From Streptomyces sp. NBC_00289 (GTDB lineage Bacteria > Actinomycetota > Actinomycetes > Streptomycetales > Streptomycetaceae): 64,000 bases of DNA. Position numbers and translations under genes: made by a program. Shown here piece by piece: positions 44,323-53,003 of the stretch (positions are counted from its first letter, which is position 1; each line of letters opens with the position of its first letter). The stretch is from the NCBI RefSeq assembly GCF_041435115.1, contig NZ_CP108046.1, positions 5,084,001 through 5,148,000 on the forward strand, given 5' to 3'. A model generated the notes under the pieces. The model was given only the letters and a program-made list of their open reading frames with translations. It was not told where the DNA came from and did not search any database.

Positions 44323-45888
44323 GTGCGGATGTACCCGGAGCCGACGGGCGAGGTGCGCATGAGTCTGTCACTGCGCTTCGCCGCCGGATCGCACAAAGGC
44401 ATGATCCGAGAGGGCAACGAGGACTCCGGATACGCCGGTCCCCGCCTGCTCGCCATCGCCGACGGCATGGGCGGCGCCGCAGCCGGCGAGGTCGCCTCCT
44501 CCGAGGCCATCTCGACCATCGTCGCCCTCGACGACGACGTCCCCGGCTCCGACCTCCTCACCTCGCTCGGCACCGCCGTCCAGCGCGCCAACGACCAACT
44601 GCGCTCGATGGTCGAGGACGACCCGCAGCTCGAAGGCATGGGCACCACGCTCACCGCCCTGCTGTGGACCGGCCAGCGCCTCGGCCTCGTGCACGTCGGC
44701 GACTCGCGCGCCTACCTGCTGCGCGACGGCGTCCTCACCCAGATCACCCAGGACCACACCTGGGTACAGCGCCTGGTCGACGAGGGCCGGATCACCGAAG
44801 AGGAAGCCACCACCCACCCGCAGCGCTCCCTGCTGATGCGCGCGCTGGGCAGCGGCGAGCACGTCGAACCCGACCTCTCCATCCGCGAGGTCCGCGCCGG
44901 CGACCGCTACCTCATCTGCTCCGACGGCCTGTCCGGCGTCGTGTCCCACCAGACCCTCGAGGACACCCTCGCCAGCTACCAGGGCCCACAGGAGACCGTG
45001 CAGGAGCTGATCCAGCTCGCCCTGCGCGGCGGCGGCCCCGACAACATCACGGTCATCGTCGCCGACGTCCTCGACCTCGACACCGGAGACACCCTCGCCG
45101 GGCAGCTCTCCGACACCCCGGTCGTCGTCGGCGCGGTCGCCGAGAACCAGGCCGCCCAGCAGCACGACAACGGCATCATGCAGACCCCCGCCGGCCGCGC
45201 CTCCGGCCTCGGCCGCCAGGTTCCCGGACAGGGCGGGGGAGGCGAGTTCGGCCCGCCCGGCTCCGGCGACACCACCGGCTACATCCAGACCGGCGGCTTC
45301 GACGACTACACCGACGACGACTTCGTCAAGCCCCGCAAGGGCCGCAGGTGGCTGAAGAGATCCTTCTACACGGTGCTCGCCCTCGCCCTCGTCGGCGGCG
45401 GGCTCTACGGCGGCTACCGCTGGACACAGACGCAGTACTACGTCGGCGTCAACGGCGAGCACGTCGCGCTGTACCGGGGCATCAGCCAGGACCTCGCCTG
45501 GGTGTCGTTGTCGAAGGTGGAGAAGGACCACCCCGAGATCGAACTCAAGTACCTGCCGCCCTACCAGCAGAAGCAGGTCAAGGCGACGATCGCCGAGGGC
45601 GGTCTGCCGGACGCCCGCTCGAAGATCTCCGAACTGGCCGTGCAGGCCTCGGCATGCCAGAAGCAGGCCGAACGCGCCGACGCCGCGAACAGCTCGAAGA
45701 CCAGCACGGGCAAGACCGGTCACACCACGGGAACCACCAGCACCTCCCTCACGTCCAAGGCGTCGCCGAGCCCGAACGCGTCGGGAACGGCCTCACCGTC
45801 CCCGACCACGACCGCGCCCACTCCCAGCCCCGGCCCCAGCCTCTCCGACCAGGAGCAGAAGGTCGTCTCGCTGTGCGACAAGCAGTAG
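44323..45888 (+). CDS. PP2C-family Ser/Thr phosphatase (PstP-like), 521 aa
   Basis: Catalytic domain in about 20-260 with the Mg-binding motifs GNEDSG, ADGMGGAAAGEVAS, GDSRAYLLRDG and DNITVIVADV. A Gln/Gly-rich linker follows, then a single helix (FYTVLALALVGGGLYGGY) near 345, and an extracytoplasmic tail rich in Ser/Thr/Pro. It reverses PknB phosphorylation. GTG 44323 behind CGGAGGG is preferred; ATG 44329 and ATG 44359 are alternatives. The tail is longer than in mycobacterial PstP. Confidence 0.88.
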   Translation: MRMYPEPTGEVRMSLSLRFAAGSHKGMIREGNEDSGYAGPRLLAIADGMGGAAAGEVASSEAISTIVALDDDVPGSDLLTSLGTAVQRANDQLRSMVEDDPQLEGMGTTLTALLWTGQRLGLVHVGDSRAYLLRDGVLTQITQDHTWVQRLVDEGRITEEEATTHPQRSLLMRALGSGEHVEPDLSIREVRAGDRYLICSDGLSGVVSHQTLEDTLASYQGPQETVQELIQLALRGGGPDNITVIVADVLDLDTGDTLAGQLSDTPVVVGAVAENQAAQQHDNGIMQTPAGRASGLGRQVPGQGGGGEFGPPGSGDTTGYIQTGGFDDYTDDDFVKPRKGRRWLKRSFYTVLALALVGGGLYGGYRWTQTQYYVGVNGEHVALYRGISQDLAWVSLSKVEKDHPEIELKYLPPYQQKQVKATIAEGGLPDARSKISELAVQASACQKQAERADAANSSKTSTGKTGHTTGTTSTSLTSKASPSPNASGTASPSPTTTAPTPSPGPSLSDQEQKVVSLCDKQ

Positions 45889-45915
45889 CCAAGCCGTGAG
45901 AGGCCCTGTCACACG

Positions 45916-47361
45916 ATGAGCAGTACTACCAACACACCGACGCACCACACGTCGACCATCGGCTCGATCGGCACCCCGAGCCGACGCAACACCGAGCTCG
46001 CGCTCCTGGTGTTCGCGGTCGTCATCCCGGTCTTCGCGTACGCCAACGTGGGACTGGCCATCAACGACGAGGTACCGGCCGGCCTGCTCAGCTACGGCCT
46101 CGGCCTCGGCCTCCTGGCCGGCGTCGGCCACCTCGTCGTACGGAAGTTCGCGCCCTACGCGGATCCGCTGCTGCTGCCGCTCGCCACCCTGCTGAACGGA
46201 CTCGGACTCGTCGCCATCTGGCGGCTCGACCAGTCCAAGCTGCTCCAGCAGATCAACGTGTCCGGCGGCAAGGCGACCAACCAGCTGCTCTACACCGCCA
46301 TGGGCATCGCGCTGTTCGTCGTCGTGCTGGTCTTCCTCAAGGACCACCGCGTCCTGCAGCGCTACACCTACATCTCCATGGTCGGCGCCATCATCCTGCT
46401 CCTGCTGCCCCTGGTCCCCGGTCTCGGCCTGAACGTCTTCGGCGCCAAGATCTGGATCAAGGTCGGCAGCTTCACCATCCAGCCCGGAGAGTTCGCGAAG
46501 ATCGTCCTCGCGATCTTCTTCGCCGGCTACCTCATGGTGAAACGCGACGCCCTCGCGCTCGCCAGCCGCCGCTTCATGGGCCTGTACCTGCCGCGCGGCC
46601 GCGACCTCGGACCGATCCTGGTCGTCTGGTTCATCTCGATCCTGATCCTGGTCTTCGAGACCGACCTCGGCACCTCGCTGCTGTTCTTCGGAATGTTCAT
46701 CATCATGCTGTACGTCGCCACCGAGCGGACCAGCTGGATCGTCTTCGGTCTGCTGATGTCCGCGGCGGGCGCGGTCGGCGTGGCGTCCTTCGAGTCGCAC
46801 GTCCAGCAGCGTGTTCAAGCCTGGCTCGACCCCATGCGCGAGTACACCTTGAGCCGTACTCCGGGCGCCACCGGCCTCCACTCCGAGCAGGCCATGCAGG
46901 CCCTGTGGGCCTTCGGCTCCGGCGGCACCCTCGGCACCGGCTGGGGCCAGGGACACTCCGAGCTCATCCGCTTCGCCGCCAACTCCGACTTCATCCTCGC
47001 CACCTTCGGCGAGGAACTCGGCCTGGCCGGCGTCATGGCACTGCTGCTGATCTACGCCCTGATCGTGGAACGCGGCGTACGCACCGCCCTCGCCGCCCGC
47101 GACCCCTTCGGCAAACTGCTCGCCATCGGCCTGTCCGGCGCCTTCGCCCTCCAGGTCTTCGTGGTCGCCGGCGGCGTCATGGGCCTGATCCCGCTGACCG
47201 GTATGACGATGCCGTTCCTGGCGTACGGAGGCTCCTCCGTCATCGCCAACTGGGCCCTCATCGGCATCCTGCTGCGCATCAGCGACACCGCGCGCCGCCC
47301 GGCACCGGCCCCCGCCCCCAGCCCCGACGCCGAGATGACCCAGGTGGTCCGCCCGTCATGA
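45916..47361 (+). CDS. rodA: FtsW/RodA/SpoVE-family peptidoglycan polymerase, 481 aa
   Basis: SEDS glycosyltransferase with about 10-12 helices. Conserved SEDS regions: IQPGEFAKIVLAIFF, WAFGSGGTLGTGWGQGHS, EELGLAGVMALLL, and GMTMPFLAYGGSSVIANWAL. The N-terminus is extended by about 25 residues. It pairs with the class B PBP encoded next, overlapping as ATGA. Whether it is the septal or lateral enzyme in Streptomyces cannot be told from sequence; the RodA label follows the mycobacterial operon. Confidence 0.9.
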   Translation: MSSTTNTPTHHTSTIGSIGTPSRRNTELALLVFAVVIPVFAYANVGLAINDEVPAGLLSYGLGLGLLAGVGHLVVRKFAPYADPLLLPLATLLNGLGLVAIWRLDQSKLLQQINVSGGKATNQLLYTAMGIALFVVVLVFLKDHRVLQRYTYISMVGAIILLLLPLVPGLGLNVFGAKIWIKVGSFTIQPGEFAKIVLAIFFAGYLMVKRDALALASRRFMGLYLPRGRDLGPILVVWFISILILVFETDLGTSLLFFGMFIIMLYVATERTSWIVFGLLMSAAGAVGVASFESHVQQRVQAWLDPMREYTLSRTPGATGLHSEQAMQALWAFGSGGTLGTGWGQGHSELIRFAANSDFILATFGEELGLAGVMALLLIYALIVERGVRTALAARDPFGKLLAIGLSGAFALQVFVVAGGVMGLIPLTGMTMPFLAYGGSSVIANWALIGILLRISDTARRPAPAPAPSPDAEMTQVVRPS

Positions 47362-48824
47362 ACAAGCCCCTGCGCCGGATCGCGATCTTCTGCGCCCTCC
47401 TCGTCCTCACGCTGCTGCTGCGCGACAACTGGCTCCAGTACGTCAAGGCCGACGAACTGCGCACGGACACCAACAACCGACGGGTGGCCATCGAGCAGTA
47501 CGCCACCCCACGCGGCGACATCATCGTCGACGGCAAGTCCATCACCGGCTCCACGAAGTCCTCCAGCGGCGACTTCGAGTACAAGCGCACCTACAAGGAC
47601 GGCGCCATGTGGGCGCCCGTCACCGGATTCGCCTCGCAGGCCTACGGCACCAACCAGATCGAGAACATCGAGGACGGCATCCTCACCGGCACCGACGACC
47701 GGCTGTTCTTCCGCAACACCCTCGACATGATCACGGGCAAGCCGAAGGAGGGCGGCAACGTCGTCACCACCCTCAACACGGCCGCCCAGAAAGCCGCCTA
47801 CGAGGGCCTCTCCAAGCGCGGCAAGGGCGCCGTCGCCGCCATCGACCCCTCCACCGGCGCGATCCTGGCCCTGGCCTCCTACCCGTCGTACGACCCCTCG
47901 ACAATCGCCGGGTCCAACGACGGGGAGGCCTGGAACAAGCTCCTGAAGAAGAACAACCCCGACGACCCGATGCTCAACCGGGCGCTGCGCGAGACCTACC
48001 CGCCCGGCTCCACCTTCAAGGTGGTCACCGCGGCCGCGGCCCTGGAGGACGGCCTCTACACCTCCGCCGACCAGAAGACGGACTCGCCGCTGCCCTGGGT
48101 CATGACCGGCACCACCACCGAGCTGAAGAACGAGGGCAGCATCCCCTGCAAGAACGCCACCCTGCGGGTCGCGCTGCGGTACTCCTGCAACACCGTCTTC
48201 GGCAAGGTCGGCGCCGACCTCGGCAACGAGAAGATGCTGGACGAAGCCAAGAAGTTCGGCTTCACCTCCGAGCAGTTCACGCCGGTCCGCACCAACGCCT
48301 CGGTCTTCTCCGACGACATGAACCCGTCGCAGACCGCGCTGTCCTCGATCGGCCAGTACAACACCGCCGCGACCCCGCTGCAGATGGCCATGGTCGCCTC
48401 CGCCGTCGCCAACGACGGCAAGCTGATGAAGCCCTACATGGTCGACAAGCTCCAGGCGCCCAACCTCGACACCCTCGAGCAGACCGACCCGCAGGAGCTC
48501 AGCAGGCCCCTGTCGTCCAAGAACGCCCAGATCCTGCAGTCGATGATGGAGACGGTCGTCAAGGAAGGCACCGGAACCGCGGCGCAGATCGACGGCGTCA
48601 CCGTGGGCGGCAAGACCGGTACCGCCCAGCACGGCGTCGACAACAGCGAGAAGCCGTACGCCTGGTTCCTCTCCTACGCCAAGCTCAGCGACAACAGCTC
48701 GCCGGTCGCCGTGGCCGTGGTCGTCGAGGACGACAACGCCAACCGCGACGACATCTCCGGCGGTGGCCTCGCGGCGCCGATCGCGAAGAGCGTGATGGAG
48801 GCGGTCATCAACAGCAAGCAGTGA
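47358..48824 (+). CDS. pbpA: Class B penicillin-binding protein PbpA, 488 aa
   Basis: Membrane-anchored transpeptidase: helix IAIFCALLVLTLLLR near residue 10, PBP dimer domain, then the penicillin-binding motifs SxxK in PPGSTFKVVTA, SxN in YSCNTVFGKV, and KTG in VGGKTGTAQH. Cross-links peptidoglycan strands made by the upstream SEDS protein. The ATG overlaps its stop. In mycobacteria PbpA is a PknB substrate, in keeping with pknB 170 bp downstream. Confidence 0.92.
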   Translation: MNKPLRRIAIFCALLVLTLLLRDNWLQYVKADELRTDTNNRRVAIEQYATPRGDIIVDGKSITGSTKSSSGDFEYKRTYKDGAMWAPVTGFASQAYGTNQIENIEDGILTGTDDRLFFRNTLDMITGKPKEGGNVVTTLNTAAQKAAYEGLSKRGKGAVAAIDPSTGAILALASYPSYDPSTIAGSNDGEAWNKLLKKNNPDDPMLNRALRETYPPGSTFKVVTAAAALEDGLYTSADQKTDSPLPWVMTGTTTELKNEGSIPCKNATLRVALRYSCNTVFGKVGADLGNEKMLDEAKKFGFTSEQFTPVRTNASVFSDDMNPSQTALSSIGQYNTAATPLQMAMVASAVANDGKLMKPYMVDKLQAPNLDTLEQTDPQELSRPLSSKNAQILQSMMETVVKEGTGTAAQIDGVTVGGKTGTAQHGVDNSEKPYAWFLSYAKLSDNSSPVAVAVVVEDDNANRDDISGGGLAAPIAKSVMEAVINSKQ

Positions 48825-48993
48825 CCCCGATCACGTCCCCCTCACATCGGTGCACGTTGCGATACCGGTCCTGTATCGGGTGACGGGCTTGGCCAGGTCA
48901 CACAGACCGATCCGGGTACGGTATGCCCGGACGGCAGCCTCCGGCCGCACACACGTGCTGGCCGGGACCGACGGAGAGGGCTGGTAGGGAACT

Positions 48994-51009
48994 ATGGAAG
49001 AGCCGCGTCGCCTCGGCGGCCGGTACGAACTGGGCCATGTGCTCGGCCGCGGTGGCATGGCTGAGGTCTACCTCGCTCATGACACCCGCCTCGGCCGTAC
49101 CGTGGCGGTGAAGACGCTGCGCGCGGACCTCGCGCGCGACCCGTCCTTCCAGGCCCGGTTCCGCCGGGAGGCCCAGTCGGCCGCCTCGCTCAACCATCCC
49201 GCGATCGTCGCGGTCTACGACACGGGCGAGGACTACATCGACGGGGTCTCGATCCCGTACATCGTCATGGAGTACGTCGACGGCTCCACGCTCCGGGAAC
49301 TCCTCCACAGCGGCCGCAAGCTGCTGCCGGAGCGGACCCTGGAGATGACCATCGGCATCCTCCAGGCCCTGGAGTACTCCCACAGAGCGGGCATCGTCCA
49401 CCGCGACATCAAGCCGGCGAACGTCATGCTGACGCGCAACGGCCAGGTCAAGGTCATGGACTTCGGCATCGCCCGCGCCATGGGCGACTCCGGCATGACG
49501 ATGACGCAGACGTCCGCGGTGATCGGCACCGCCCAGTACCTCTCGCCGGAGCAGGCGAAGGGCGAACAGGTCGACGCCCGGTCCGACCTGTACTCCACCG
49601 GCTGTCTGCTCTACGAGCTGCTGACGGTGCGGCCGCCGTTCGTCGGCGACTCCCCGGTCGCGGTCGCGTACCAGCACGTGCGCGAGGAGCCGCAGCCGCC
49701 GAGCGTCTTCGACGCCGAGATCACGCCCGAGATGGACGCGATCGTCCTCAAGGCCCTCACCAAGGACCCCAACTACCGCTACCAGTCGGCCGACGAGATG
49801 CGCATCGACATCGAGGCCTGCCTCGACGGTCAGCCGGTCGCGGCCACGGCGGCGATGGGCTCCGTGGGCTACGGCGGCTACCCGGACGACCAGCCCACGA
49901 CGGCCCTGCGCTCCACGGACGCCGGCGCCACGTCAATGCTGCCGCCGATGAACCCGGACGACGGCGGCTACGGCTACGACGACCGCCCCGACCGGCGCCG
50001 CCAGAAGAAGTCGAACACCTCGACCATCCTGCTGGTCGTGGCCGGCGTCCTAGTGCTCGTCGGCGCGATCCTCATCGGCAAGTGGATCTTCGGCGCCGAG
50101 GGAGTGAGCAACGACACGGTGGCCGTGCCTCCCATCGTCGGCCAGAGCAAGTCCGCCGCCACGAAGTTGCTGACCAACAGCGATCTCGAGGTCGGGACGG
50201 TCTCCCAGAAGCCCTGTGAGAACCAGAGCAAGGGCAAGATCTGCTCGTCGGACCCGACCGAGGGCACCAAGGTCAAGAAGAACACGACCGTGAACCTGGT
50301 CGTGTCGACCGGGGCACCCAAGGTCACCGTGCCGAGCGTGATCGGTCTGGACGTGGACGACGCCACCTCGCAACTCGAGGGTGACGACTACCAGTTCAAG
50401 ATCAAGACGGTGGCGCGGGAGTCCACGGACGACCCGGACACCGTGCTCGACCAGGACCCGATCAAGGGCAAGGAGGTGGAGAAGGGATCCACGATCACCC
50501 TCACCATCGCCAAGGCCGCGGAGAAGGCAACCGTCCCGGACGTCATCGGCCAGTCCTGTGACGACGCCAAGGCACAGATGTCGGACAACGACCTCGCCGG
50601 CACCTGCACCGAGGTCGAGACCGACGACCAGAACCAGGTCGGCAAGGTCATCGCGACCTCACCGCAGGCCGGCACCCAGGCCGACAAGAACTCCACGGTC
50701 ACCATCCAGATCGGCAAGGCGAAACAGCAACAGCAGGTCGCGGTCCCCAACATCCAGGGCCAGACCCTCAAGGACGCCAAGAACCTCATCCAGCAGGCGG
50801 GCCTCAAGGTCGGCAACATCACGGGCTCCCAGGACGACAACTCCGTCGTCTTCACGTCCAACCCGGCCCAGGGCACCCAGGTCGACCAGGGCAGCTCCGT
50901 CGACCTCGTGACGGTGGGCGGCCAGAACAACGGCAACAACGGCGGAAACGACGGCGGCACCAACTTCTTCGGAGGCGTCACCGGCACAGCGTTCCGCACG
51001 GAGGACTGA
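48994..51009 (+). CDS. pknB: Ser/Thr kinase PknB with four PASTA domains, 671 aa
   Basis: Hanks kinase at about 8-270 (VLGRGGMAEVYLAHD, VAVKTLRADL, HRDIKPANVML, DFGIARAM, GTAQYLSPEQ), juxtamembrane linker, one helix (TILLVVAGVLVLVGAILIG) near 350, then four PASTA units beginning VPPIVGQ, VPSVIGLD, VPDVIGQS and VPNIQGQT, and a Gly/Asn tail. PASTA binds muropeptide or lipid II and activates the kinase. Targets in this operon include FhaB, RodA and PbpA by family knowledge. ATG 48994 is preceded by GAGGG. Confidence 0.95.
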   Translation: MEEPRRLGGRYELGHVLGRGGMAEVYLAHDTRLGRTVAVKTLRADLARDPSFQARFRREAQSAASLNHPAIVAVYDTGEDYIDGVSIPYIVMEYVDGSTLRELLHSGRKLLPERTLEMTIGILQALEYSHRAGIVHRDIKPANVMLTRNGQVKVMDFGIARAMGDSGMTMTQTSAVIGTAQYLSPEQAKGEQVDARSDLYSTGCLLYELLTVRPPFVGDSPVAVAYQHVREEPQPPSVFDAEITPEMDAIVLKALTKDPNYRYQSADEMRIDIEACLDGQPVAATAAMGSVGYGGYPDDQPTTALRSTDAGATSMLPPMNPDDGGYGYDDRPDRRRQKKSNTSTILLVVAGVLVLVGAILIGKWIFGAEGVSNDTVAVPPIVGQSKSAATKLLTNSDLEVGTVSQKPCENQSKGKICSSDPTEGTKVKKNTTVNLVVSTGAPKVTVPSVIGLDVDDATSQLEGDDYQFKIKTVARESTDDPDTVLDQDPIKGKEVEKGSTITLTIAKAAEKATVPDVIGQSCDDAKAQMSDNDLAGTCTEVETDDQNQVGKVIATSPQAGTQADKNSTVTIQIGKAKQQQQVAVPNIQGQTLKDAKNLIQQAGLKVGNITGSQDDNSVVFTSNPAQGTQVDQGSSVDLVTVGGQNNGNNGGNDGGTNFFGGVTGTAFRTED

Positions 51010-51040
51010 CCTCCCCCGACGGCACGACGCCACACGCCGA

Positions 51041-51074
51041 GAGCCCCGGTCCCTGTTCGCAGGAACCGGGGCTC
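51041..51074 (+). terminator. Terminator after pknB
   Basis: GAGCCCCGGT (51041-51050) pairs with CCGGGGCTC (51066-51074) with CCTG/CAGG closing the inner part of a bulged hairpin. It ends the fhaA-pknB operon. Confidence 0.8.
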
Positions 51075-51137
51075 AGCCGTGTTCGCCTCTCGCGCTCCTG
51101 TTCGTGTCTTCATATGGGATGACTCGTTGAACAGGCC

Positions 51138-52160
51138 ATGACAACCGAAACGGCTCTGCTGGAATCGAAGACCCTGCGCTGCGGCGTCCTGGACCGTACG
51201 GACGTCCTCGACCGAGTCAAGACACTGTCACTGCTACCGGACGGGCTGCATGTGACGACGGCAATGGTGGCCACCTACTTCCAGGTGGGCGTCAAGACCA
51301 TCCGCTCCCTCGTCCTTGACCACCGCGCCGAACTGGAAGCCAGCGGCTACCGGGTCTTGGCAGGTACACAACTGAGCTCCTTCAAGGAGCTCAGTGGGAT
51401 GCAGTCGCACACAGCATCCCTCGCACTCTTCCCCCGCCGTGCCGTCCTCAACGTCGCCATGCTGCTCCGGGACAGCGAAGTCGCACGTCAGGTGCGTGTC
51501 TACCTCCTGAACGCGGAGTACGCGGCCCGCACACAGCCTGTGGAAAACCCCGCCCGCAAGGCCCCTGTCGCCCTCGACGACCATATCGACGAACGCATCA
51601 CCAACATCCTCGGCAAAACCGTCGTCCCCCTGTTCAACACCCTCATCGCCTCCTCCGGCGAACAACGCCGCGAGCTCATCGAACTCCGCCAGGACATCGA
51701 GAACGTCGAACGCAAGCTCTGCTGGCACCACCAGCGCGTCAGAAGCCTGGAAGAAGAGGCCCCCAGGGACCAGCTCAGGGCCACCATCAGCGCCATGACC
51801 TGGCAGGCCTTCGAGCACCACGTCGCCGAACTGCTACGCCGCGACGGCTGCACGAACGTCGTCGTACGGCAGGCCCGCACCGACCGGGGCATCGACGTCA
51901 CGGCCCGCACGGCCGACGGACGTACCGTCGGCGTCCAGTGCAAGAACCGCACCGGCCGCTCGTCCGTCCCCAGCGCCGACATGCAGAAGTTCGCCGGCGC
52001 CGCCCGCGCCGTCCACCGCGTGGACATCGCCCTGTTCGTCGCCACCTGCACCTTCAGCCACGAAGCACAGGCGATCGCCGATCTGAGCGGGGTCGTCACC
52101 GTGAACCGCGACGAGTCGGAGGCATGGAGCGCCGGGGTACATCTCAAAGCCCTCCGGTAA
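51138..52160 (+). CDS. Antirepressor-like domain fused to Mrr-type restriction endonuclease domain, 340 aa
   Basis: Residues about 30-120 look like a phage antirepressor/Rha-type DNA-binding module: LPDGLHVTTAMVATYFQVG, TIRSLVLDHRAELEASGYR and SGMQSHTASLALFPRRAVLNV. Residues 140-205 are a helical linker with coiled-coil heptads (LIELRQDIENVERKLCW). Residues about 215-325 match Mrr_cat: TWQAFEHHVAELLRRDGC, catalytic RGIDVTAR and the QxK pair in VGVQCKNRTG. The nuclease triad Asp-(Gln-x-Lys) therefore looks intact. Bracketed by terminators and with no methylase or helicase partner. A defence or phage-response role is inferred. Confidence 0.72.
   Translation: MTTETALLESKTLRCGVLDRTDVLDRVKTLSLLPDGLHVTTAMVATYFQVGVKTIRSLVLDHRAELEASGYRVLAGTQLSSFKELSGMQSHTASLALFPRRAVLNVAMLLRDSEVARQVRVYLLNAEYAARTQPVENPARKAPVALDDHIDERITNILGKTVVPLFNTLIASSGEQRRELIELRQDIENVERKLCWHHQRVRSLEEEAPRDQLRATISAMTWQAFEHHVAELLRRDGCTNVVVRQARTDRGIDVTARTADGRTVGVQCKNRTGRSSVPSADMQKFAGAARAVHRVDIALFVATCTFSHEAQAIADLSGVVTVNRDESEAWSAGVHLKALR
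51371..51395. repeat. Perfect 25-bp palindrome inside the fusion gene
   Basis: ACTGAGCTCCTT, a single C, then AAGGAGCTCAGT: 12-bp arms with a 1-nt centre. It encodes the LSSFKELS segment. It could form a cruciform, or an mRNA hairpin with slightly opened loop. Confidence 0.85.
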
Positions 52161-52170
52161 CCCACAGAAG

Positions 52171-52211
52171 AGGCCCGAAGCCGCAAAAGGACGTTGCGGC
52201 TTCGGGCCTCC
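52171..52211. terminator. Bidirectional terminator between fusion gene and sortase operon
   Basis: GAGGCCCGAAGCCGCAA (52171-52187) pairs perfectly over 17 bp with 52195-52211; loop AAGGACG. It sits 10 nt after the fusion gene and 37 nt after the convergent sortase stop (52248). Similar to the hairpin at 4638-4676. Confidence 0.92.
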
Positions 52212-52247
52212 ACCATGCTAGCGACCGGCCACCCCCAAGGAGGTCGG

Positions 52248-52997
52248 TCAGCCCAGTTCCTTCGGTGGCGTCCGATGATCGTCCACCTTCTCCACCCGCA
52301 CCAGCTCCCCCCACACCACGTACCGGTACCGGGAGGTGAACACCGGCGTGCACGTCGTCAGCGTGATGTAGTGGCCGGCCTTCTTCCTGCCGGACTCCCG
52401 GGGGACCGCACCGAGAACCTTGACGTTGTACTTCGACGTCTCGGGAAGGACCTCGTAGACCTTGTAGACGTACCACTCGTCCTTCGTCTCGAAGACGATC
52501 GGGTCGCCCTCGCGCACCTTGTCGATGTTGTGGAACTTCGCGCCGTGGCCGTCACGGTGGGCGGCGAGGCTGAAGTTGCCCTTCTTTCCGGTGGTCGGCA
52601 GCACGGCCTTGACGGGATCGGTGTAGTAGCCGGCGACACCGTTGTTGAGGATCTTCGTCGACGTGCCCTTCTCGACCAGCACCTCGCCGCTCCCCATCGT
52701 CGGCACGTGCAGGAAACCGATGCCGTTCCTGGTGTTCAACGCACCGGGCCCGCGGACCTGGGCCCAGGTGTCGCGGACCTTGTCGCCCTGCCGGTCCGCC
52801 TTGCGGTCCGCGACGACGTTCGTCCACCACAGCGAGTAGACGACGAACAGACCCAGCACCAGGCCCGCCGTGATGAGGAGTTCACCGAAGACACTGACCG
52901 CCAGGGCGACCCGGCCGGCGCCACGAGGGCGCGGTGCCCGCACCTCGGCCCGGTCTTCGTGCTGCTCGGTGTCGCCGGTGGTCGCTGCCACGTTCAT
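52248..52997 (-). CDS. srtE2: Class E sortase (SrtE2-like), 249 aa
   Basis: Cysteine transpeptidase that joins LAXTG-type proteins to peptidoglycan. N-terminal helix FGELLITAGLVLGLFVVYSLWW near residue 45; catalytic His in FSLAAHRDGHG, Cys in LTTCTPVFTSRYR with its Arg. ATG 52997 follows TAGGGGCGG. The gap to the upstream sortase is 6 bp. Last gene of a six-gene minus-strand operon. Streptomyces SrtE1/E2 anchor chaplins. Confidence 0.88.
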   Translation of the reverse strand: MNVAATTGDTEQHEDRAEVRAPRPRGAGRVALAVSVFGELLITAGLVLGLFVVYSLWWTNVVADRKADRQGDKVRDTWAQVRGPGALNTRNGIGFLHVPTMGSGEVLVEKGTSTKILNNGVAGYYTDPVKAVLPTTGKKGNFSLAAHRDGHGAKFHNIDKVREGDPIVFETKDEWYVYKVYEVLPETSKYNVKVLGAVPRESGRKKAGHYITLTTCTPVFTSRYRYVVWGELVRVEKVDDHRTPPKELG

Positions 52998-53003
52998 CCG
53001 CCC

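Noticed and set aside
51138..52160. Complete type I or IV restriction system
   Set aside because: Only one gene with a nuclease domain; neighbours are PknB and sortases, with no methylase or helicase.
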